A program made the position numbers and the translations under genes. Shown piece after piece: positions 57,676 to 64,000 of a stretch of 64,000 nucleotides of DNA; position 1 is the first letter of the stretch, and each line of letters starts with the position of its first letter. Source of the DNA: Sambucus nigra (taxonomy: Eukaryota > Streptophyta > Magnoliopsida > Dipsacales > Adoxaceae); the NCBI GenBank assembly GCA_949130495.1, contig OX422223.1, positions 73,406,751 to 73,470,750 on the forward strand, in the 5' to 3' direction. The notes below the pieces were generated by a model. The model was not told the DNA's origin. It saw only the letters and a list, made by a program, of their open reading frames with translations, and did no database searches.

Positions 57676-59880
57676 TTACGAGCAAAAGTACAAAGGTAGG
57701 CCTAAAAGTAAATTAACTAGCAACCTCAGGCTTCCCAGAGGTGTCTGGTTGCTTCCCTTATCAGCAGCAGTAGAGGCATCCCCCTTTGCATGGATGGCCT
57801 CAGTCGCCTGGGCAGGACGAGCACCGGCAGGAATTGTCTGAGAGGCAGGATCAACACCTTCGATGGCTGGGGCAGGGGCTTCTTCATCCACAGTTGGCTT
57901 TGGGCCCGGGTCATGCTCGTCGAACAGAAGAGAATCAGCATTGACACCAGGAGCTAAGAGGGCCTTATTCCATCCTTTCTTGATGTTCAGACGGCTAATG
58001 TAGCCTATTTGAACCTCGGCGTCTTCATATGCAGTAGCCCACCTAGAGTTGTATGAATCCTCCTTGATGGTGGCTGCGTGGGACTCCTTCTCCTTTAGCT
58101 ACTCGGCCAGCACCTTGTTCTCCTCTAAGATGGCTAACTTGCTCAAGCAGACCAAGTCATATGCCTGTCTCAGCTCGACCGGCTCTTTAACCTCCGCATC
58201 CCTCTCTCAATTAGAATTGACGAGGGCCAGGTCAGAGGAAACACGGGCGGCGTCAACAGTCTTTAGACCAGCCTCTAGTTGAGTACCCCTCACTTCTAAA
58301 GCAGCCTTTTACTGCTCCAACTCGCCATTCCTTCTCACCAGCTCGTCGCGAGAGCGATAGAGCACGGTGAAGTTAGTCAGAAACTGCCAGAAACAAAGAA
58401 GAGATCAGGAAGGAGAAACAAATAAAACTTGTTAAAGCATTAAAAATGGAAAAGATATTACCAAGGCTAGCCTCTGGCTAGCTTGTAGGGACAATTGATC
58501 AGACCCAAGCGCCCTCTGGCGATCTGCAGGAAGAACTGCCCTCTCGAGCAGTGCAGGAGCCAGTTGACGAGAAATGGCAACTGAGGCCCCCTCAGGCAAA
58601 GTAGACATCGGGACTAAGGCTTGCCCAGCCTTCATCCTTGACTCCATCTTTCTCCTCTCTTCCTCTTTCTCCTTCTCCATTCTCCTCCTCTCCTGCATCC
58701 TCTTCTTCTCCTCCATCTTCTTTCTTTCCTCCTTATTTCTTCTCTCCTTCTCTTTCATTTTATCTTCCTCTCTCCTCTTCCTCTCTTGCTCCTGAGTAGA
58801 AGATCGAGAGTCAATATCTACAACCCCAGTACTGGACTTCTATTTCTTTGACCTCTGAGCGAGGAGCACACGATCATCGTCATCATTATCTCGAATAAAG
58901 TTTTTCCTTGGAGGAACCATCTCTTCGCTTGAACTGCTGGATGTGCTCGAAGATTCTCGAGCTTCAAAAACTTCCTCTGAATCAGAAGAGCTACTACCAC
59001 TAGAGCTCCCTTCACCAGAGTTGCCTTCAGCACCACCTGCGATATCACTCTCAGAACTGCTCTCCTCCTCGTCCAACTGAATAGGTTCAGCAACAGTCTC
59101 TTCAGAGGTATCAAACTCAGGGATACTATCTACCGGCCTCGCTATGAAACTAGAACCAATGTTCTTGTATTCGAGCAAAAAAGCAGCGAATCGGGGATGC
59201 TCTCAGTCAGCTATGACCTCCCTAATATTCCAGGCCTTGACCAATTTAGAGAGACGAACCTCGTTGAGAGCAGGTTCCAAGTTCTTTGACCTCGCTGAAG
59301 AAAAAACAGGGAAAGTCAGAAAGATCACAAATCAGTAAAATAATTGAAGGAACAGAGCAAAGTCTACCTATGTATTCTTCCCCATAAAAGGGGACAGAGA
59401 ACCTATCAGACCTTGACCCTTCAGACTGGGAGAAAACTACCAATTTCTAGCAAGGAAACCCTCTTGCCAATAGTCCTTATGGGAATCAGGTAGGTTTACT
59501 ACCAATACCCTGTCAGGACTCTTGGCTTTGAGATAGAGAACACCAGAGCTAGTTCGAGAAAAAAATAGCAAAAGCAAACCTCGGCGAGCCCTAACTTGGT
59601 ACCATATAACCGATTTATTCTATGAACACCATTTATTATCTTCCACACATTGGGCGAACACTGTGCAGGAACAATGTTGAAATAACCAAAGAAGTGCAAG
59701 AATAAGTAAATTGGGAGGGAAAGTTAGTCCCCCTTAGGAAAGCAGCAAGACATGGATCTAGTGGGCACCCTCTATCTCTCTAACATGTCTTGGGGGAGGG
59801 ACACACTCAATCTCTACCCACTCTGGAATGTTGTAAAATTTCCTAAACTCAAACACTAACCTATTACCGATCTTTGCCAT
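57676..59880 (-). pseudogene. Antisense gene of element D, PF04195-like with coiled coil
   Basis: Minus strand. The ATG at 59880 opens MAKIGNRLVFEFRKFYNIPE. 59700-59400, across broken frames, reads FLRGTNFPSQFTY, VLVVNLPDSHKDYWQEGFL, NWWFSPSLKGQGLIGSLSPF, resembling the plant 'gypsy type transposase' domain PF04195 (my recognition, not searched). 59178-58432 is one frame with a single TAG at 58842: an acidic Ser-rich segment (SSSESDIAGG, SSSGSSSSDSEEVFEA), then a Glu/Lys/Arg helix (MKEKERRNKEERKKMEEKKR). Donor CTTG|GTAATATC near 58460 and acceptor TCTGGCAG near 58386 lead to FLTNFTVLYRSRDELVRRNG and a second coil ending EEAPAPAIEGVDPAS at 57676. A likely 5' UTR intron (59943-59897) supports a real spliced gene. 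Several stops; role unknown. Confidence 0.62.
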
Positions 59881-59896
59881 TGGGAAACCCTAAAAA

Positions 59897-59943
59897 CTAC
59901 AGATTTAAAGAGAAAATACAAAAAGAAGGCACAGGAGACTTAC
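59897..59943 (-). other. Candidate 5' UTR intron of the D antisense gene
   Basis: On the minus strand GTAAGT at 59943-59938 and CTGTAG at 59902-59897 bound 47 nt of mostly T-rich sequence, ending 16 nt before the ATG at 59880. It is short for a plant intron, so only moderate confidence. Confidence 0.35.
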
Positions 59944-60261
59944 AAGATAAAAGTTTGACTCGAACGATGAAGAATCACGAGCTCAAATGACAAGGAAGCA
60001 ATATGAAAGGAGACTGGGAGAAGAGAACGTGAATCGCTAGAGCTCACAGAAAATAGGAGAGTACTGGAAAGCTTGAAACGACGACTGCTCTGAATAAAAC
60101 CTTTAAGTGTTACTAATCATAGTGCACAGACCATGAAGCGGCTGCCGCCAGCATCAGTCCTCAAACTTTGGGAAGAGTTGCATAGTGTACAAAGGAGCCA
60201 TTATGACAAATCATTTAAATTTATTGAGCCCAAAGCATGGCCCAATAAACTTAAGGGCAAT
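59944..60261 (-). other. Upstream region of the D antisense gene
   Basis: Pyrimidine-rich on the minus strand (60060-59950), like a plant leader. No clear TATA box was found between it and the 3' LTR. Abuts the LTR at 60262. Confidence 0.4.
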
Positions 60262-60671
60262 TGTGGGTACCCGAACTTAGAGTGATGGGCCTGGACGAGT
60301 AGCCCAATTACGGCGGCCCAAAGTCTAGACCTTCTATATCTTAACCGATTATGATTTAGTCTCTTCCCATGTTCCCATTAAGAGAAGTTCTAGGAAGAGA
60401 TGGAAAACGTGAGGGAGTCCAACACCCCCACTTACAGGAATAAACGTGTATATAATAAACCCTAGGTCCGGGGCAAAGGAAACATTGCAATTCTCTATAA
60501 TCACTCTCCATAGCACATAGAAATAATATCGACTACACCACCGTGGACGTAGGCATTTTTGCTGAACCACGTACCTCTCTTGTTGTGTGACCTTGATATT
60601 TTATATTCCTTATTCCGCTTGGTGATTGCGCTTCTCTTATCTCTTTGTGTTGAATAATAATTGTCACCACA
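60262..60671 (+). repeat. 3' LTR of element D (410 bp)
   Basis: TGTGGGTACCCG to GTCACCACA, matching 40103-40513. The preceding tract TAAACTTAAGGGCAAT is a poor polypurine tract. Confidence 0.92.
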
Positions 60672-62589
60672 TATGTATATATACAAATCCTTCACCCTTA
60701 GGTTATGTCCACTTAGAGCAATGCAGACTCTGCTATCATGTCCCGGTGCATCGCTCACTAGATGAAGGATTGTTGGTTTAATCTCTCACGAACCATAAAA
60801 TTCAAATCACAAATATTGGAGGCGAACATAATCCCCATCCAAATGGGTCACGCACATACCTATGCACCCATTCAGCCGTCGAAACTATCGTAGATCTTAG
60901 ATAGCACGTAACCAAGTTCATATGTTAGTACAAGTAAAATATCCCCCTCCCCCAATAGGCGACACAGGATAAGACTGTCCACTACGCGAAAACCTCCTCC
61001 TGATAGCAAGTAGCGTAGGTATCATATACATATAATAATAAACATATAATAGGCATTCTCACATCCTGTTAAAATCAATAGGTATTCACCTAACCCGTAC
61101 ATATATTATCCATACGTAATAGTTTCTCATTACTACTTATAATATAGTCATTTCGATTACTTAATCTTGAAATTTCCAAGATTAACTTACCGTTCCAATA
61201 TTTAAATTATTATTTCCCAAATACTTTCCAACATTTCTTCACTGTGCTAGATTCATTAAAATAATAGTTTTCCTCACTCAAATCAACTGTGTAACTCGAA
61301 TTAGACTAAAATAGGATTTTCCAGATTTTTGGACTAGTCGTTCGAACCAGGGTTCAAGTCGTTTGAACGACTTCTCACGAGATCATGTCTCGTTCGAACT
61401 AGGATCAATCTCATTCGAATAAGATTGATCAATGCCCTTCCCCAAACAGACCTGCCCTATTTCCCACCATTAACAGTTATGTTTTCAACATATTTTCAAC
61501 TCTAAAACCTCTAAATTTCAACATAAACATCAATCCATCAACTCTAATATTCTTCCTAACATCTATATATGATTTATAACACTATAACATCATTAAATCA
61601 TCACTAATCATCAATCAAATTCGAAATTCCCAATTTAATCATCAAGAACTCTATTTCTCAAATTTATATGCATAACTCTAAATTAAAACCCAGATTTATT
61701 CCGAATATTATCATAAATTCGTGGACATAATCCTATCTACATGGGGGAATCAAACTCTTATCAAATCAATCCCAATTTACGATTAATGCTCCCAAATTTT
61801 CACCAATATCCATCTTCATATCAATGGGGTAATTACCTAGTCTAACATGAACAAAAATATTGCTAAAGAAAGCAAGCAATAAACACATGCCTCGATTATG
61901 ATGTTCTGATCTGCATATGAAATTGATAAAGAATTGTTCCTCATCTTCCGATCTACGCTTTGGTGGGATTTGTGGTGTGAGTTCTTGAGTTTTGCACCAA
62001 GAACACCTATGGACTCTCCTTCTTCCTCTGCGGTCCTCTCTCTATCTCTCGTAGGTTTAAAAACTGACAGACTTCCTCTCACCCACGTACACTCCCTTTT
62101 ATTTTTCTAATTTTCGTCTATATTAATTCACCAAAAATCCAAAAGACAAAAATACCCCTACAGGGTCCCGGTTTGGCGTAAAAATATTCCGGAGTCTAAA
62201 TAAAATATCTGAGTAGAGTTTTCTTACTATCTCGACATTTCGGACTCAATGGAGCACTCTAAATAACCATACAAGTTACTTAAAAAAATTACTTCTTTAA
62301 TCCATTAAATTAGTCATGACACGACTCACACGCGTGTCCCGACTTAATATCCTAAACTGTCGTATTTCCCACTCTCAAGAATTTATAAAATTTCATAATT
62401 CCATATTAAGTATTCACATAGTAATATTCAATAATTCTCAACAATAATTATTAACCCTTGGCATGCTAGTTAATATTTATTTTAATCCGGCTAAATTAAC
62501 AATTAATTTCTCACCTTTTAATTTAATTAATCCAATAATAATAATTAATCCCATCACTATTTAATATAATAAAAATACGGAGTTTTACA
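60672..62589 (-). repeat. E 3' LTR, right piece
   Basis: Continues the E LTR after element D; ends GGAGTTTTACA on the plus strand, which is TGTAAAACTCC at the element-strand start. 61330-61432 carries TTCGAACGA-type dyads. No coding region; the minus-strand frame at 61837-62082 has no domain. Confidence 0.8.
61330..61432. repeat. TCGTTCGAAC-type dyads in the E LTR
   Basis: GTCGTTCGAACC, GTCGTTTGAACGAC, TCTCGTTCGAACT and CTCATTCGAATAAG within 100 bp. Confidence 0.7.
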
Positions 62590-62590
62590 T

Positions 62591-62604
62591 ACTTCCCCCC
62601 TAAT
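62591..62604 (-). other. Polypurine tract of element E
   Basis: ATTAGGGGGGAAGT on the element strand, immediately before the LTR. Confidence 0.85.
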
Positions 62605-63131
62605 AATGGAATTTCATCTCGAAATTTGAAAGGTAAATCATACCTAGTAAGAATAAGTCTGGATATTTCTCGCGCATATCCTCCTCTCGCTCCCAACTAG
62701 AGTCCTCTACATTATGATGCATCCACTGAACCCGCCCAAGTGGAACAACATTTGACCTCAATCTCCTCTCGTAACGGTCTAAGATAGCTACAAGCCTCTC
62801 ATCGTAAGAATTATCAGGCTGCAAATCAATCTCCTCTAATACAATGTGAGTGTGGGCTAACTCATATCGAAGGTACCGCCTCAACGACGAAATGTGGAAC
62901 ACATCATGAATACGACGCAAGTGCTGCGACAATCCAAGTCTCTATAACACCGGTCTAATCCGCCTAATTAAATGTGGGTAATGGTCCTACGTATCTCAGA
63001 GACAATTTCCTTTTTTTCCCGAACCTCATTACTCCTTTCATAGGACATACTCGTAGTAACTCCTGATCCCCCAAGCTAAATTCCCTGAAGAACAGCTTGG
63101 AATCGGCGTAGCTTTTCTGCCCGTCCTGGGT
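62605..63131 (-). pseudogene. pol: Integrase C-terminus and chromodomain (element E)
   Basis: Minus strand from 63131: QKSYADSKLFFREFSLGDQE, VCPMKGVMRFGKKRKLSLRY (the GPY/F-type integrase tail of chromoviruses), stops near 63000 and 62945, then LGLSQHLRRIHDVFHISSLR, LDRYERRLRSNVVPLGRVQW, MHHNVEDSSWEREEDMREKY and PDLF. The last block is the chromodomain that targets Tekay-type elements to heterochromatin. The open frame 62932-62600 covers the chromodomain intact. The upstream half is lost at 63132 to another LTR. It would direct integration; here only a fragment. Confidence 0.88.
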
Positions 63132-63674
63132 GTAACACCCGCCTAATTAAATACCGGGTGATCAGTCTTTTACTAAATTTAAAATCAAGGTGAATGACGT
63201 GATTCATTCTTAGCATCACTGTCGAAAAAAAATTCTCCATTTTAATCACCCTAAATAATTAAGCTAAGTGTAAAAACAATTTAAATGATTTAATTCATTA
63301 AATTCCGTTGTAAAAACTTTTTTATGCATAAAATAATTTATGAATAATACAAATGATAAAGATACCGAATCATCCAATGAAACATGCCAACTAGATTACT
63401 TAAATCCAAATAAATAACCACAACCACTGACAATGTGATAGATAATATAATCCCAAATGAAAACATAATACTGAAATAATAGAAGTGTATGAAATCCCTA
63501 TCAAGTCGAAACAAGAGTCTGAAAATGGGTGATACCTTCCCTAACTAAAAGGACTAAGTAGAAATTTGAGGTGCCAAAAGAGGGAGCGTCTACTGCAATG
63601 ACCTGCAACTCCCACACAAGCTGTAGCGCGTCCAGTCGAATGAATCTACACCTGACGCCCCCGTGGCTGAGCAT

Positions 63675-63740
<66 letters not shown>

Positions 63741-64000
63741 AGAGAAGGAAAATAACAGGAAACGGGTTAGAGCCCGAGTGTAAAACAAATTTTAAAAAGG
63801 GTTTAGCAAGTATTTAAAATGCTTACTATCTAATATGACAACCATGTTAGTACACGAAACTCTCTTGAGAATTCTCACCTCTCATCTAGTGTGCACGCCT
63901 ACCGTACTACTAAAATAGCTCATAAGTCTAACTCTATACTCCTCCCATAAGCTGTGATTTGCAAGATCAAGTCTATGATTAAATTTAGATAACATCTTCT
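63132..64000. repeat. LTR of a second E-family element, runs off the window
   Basis: TGTAACACCCGCCTAATTAA starts an LTR matching 39053-39950 (shared blocks TACCGGGTGATCAGTC, CTCACCTCTCATCTAGTGTG). It abuts integrase, not a PBS, so it is a new insertion into E, not the 5' LTR of E. CTGGG at 63127-63131 is the expected target duplication. Confidence 0.75.
63677..63738. repeat. (TA)n microsatellite
   Basis: About 30 TA units inside the LTR; the other E LTR has a shorter TA run at the matching position (39600). Confidence 0.95.

Larger units (their letters stand above)
40103..60671 (+). mobile_element. Tat-type Gypsy (element D) with two antisense genes
   Basis: LTRs 40103-40513 and 60262-60671, about 95% alike by eye. 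Interior: PBS, gag, protease, RT, RNase H, a second RNase H, integrase, then minus-strand genes before the 3' LTR. Without Copia F it is about 10.7 kb. The flanks CACGT (40098-40102) and TATGT (60672-60676) differ by two transitions, so the target duplication is plausible but imperfect. The RT-RNase H-second RNase H-integrase order and LIDQGSS protease fit the Tat lineage. Confidence 0.88.
39053..63131 (-). mobile_element. Tekay-like chromovirus (element E), 3' part
   Basis: On the minus strand: integrase C-terminus and chromodomain (63131-62600), polypurine tract (62604-62591), then the 3' LTR from 62589 to 39053. Element D (40103-60671) sits inside that LTR. The remainder of E upstream is cut at 63132 by another LTR of the same family. 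Confidence 0.85.

Noticed and set aside
61837..62082. Open frame in the E LTR
   Set aside because: No domain and no family support; it lies in LTR sequence.
63571..63783. ORF with a long Ile-Tyr run
   Set aside because: It is a translation of the (TA)n microsatellite.

Overview
This window is repeat-rich nuclear DNA of a flowering plant, probably a eudicot. No host gene, tRNA, rRNA or bacterial-type feature was found. Nearly everything assigns to LTR retrotransposons of the plant Copia (Ty1) and Gypsy (Ty3) superfamilies. The evidence is plant-type primer binding sites (initiator-Met-type and tRNA-Asp-type), UBN2-type and Retrotrans_gag-type Gag proteins, chromodomain integrase tails, dual RNase H and 0.4-3 kb LTRs. 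The species cannot be named from this sequence.

Layout. 1-2539 is gene-free and probably old LTR or leader sequence, with an array of hairpins. 2540-5167 is a truncated minus-strand Copia (element G: gag, PBS, LTR). From about 5.4 to 37.8 kb lies one minus-strand Tat-type Gypsy (element C). Its single gag gene has been split by three separate insertions. Element A (5482-13739, minus) is a Gypsy with gag and protease only and a GTACT duplication. Element X (14380-27959, minus) is a gutted chromovirus with 2.1 kb LTRs and an AAAAG duplication. Element B (28011-36578, plus) is a decayed Copia with an AACTT/AGCTT duplication. X itself contains a Copia LTR (Z) and a Tat-type element (Y, about 17379-25604). 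Y has lost pol but keeps a spliced-looking antisense gene and a 61-bp minisatellite.

37818-39052 is unassigned. From 39053 to 63131 there is a minus-strand chromovirus (element E): its 3' LTR (39053-62589) and the end of its integrase. The LTR is split by Tat element D (40103-60671, plus). D has gag, protease, RT, RNase H, a second RNase H, integrase and two antisense genes. D is split in its RNase H by Copia F (44005-53863, plus, CACAC duplication, near-identical 2 kb LTRs). At 63132 an LTR of the same family as E begins inside E's integrase and runs off the window.

How it fits together. The insertion order is readable from target duplications and from reading frames that resume on the far side of each insert. 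On the right it is E, then D, then F. On the left it is C, then A, X and B, with Z and Y inside X. Every sense coding region seen is interrupted by stops or frameshifts, so no element here looks autonomous. The most unusual content is the antisense genes of Y and D, together with family-specific CpG-rich palindromic words scattered through those two elements: a TCGCGGCC type in Y and a CGAGCTCG type in D. A different palindrome, TCGTTCGAACGA, recurs in LTRs of unrelated elements G, B and E. Identities and counts below are by eye.
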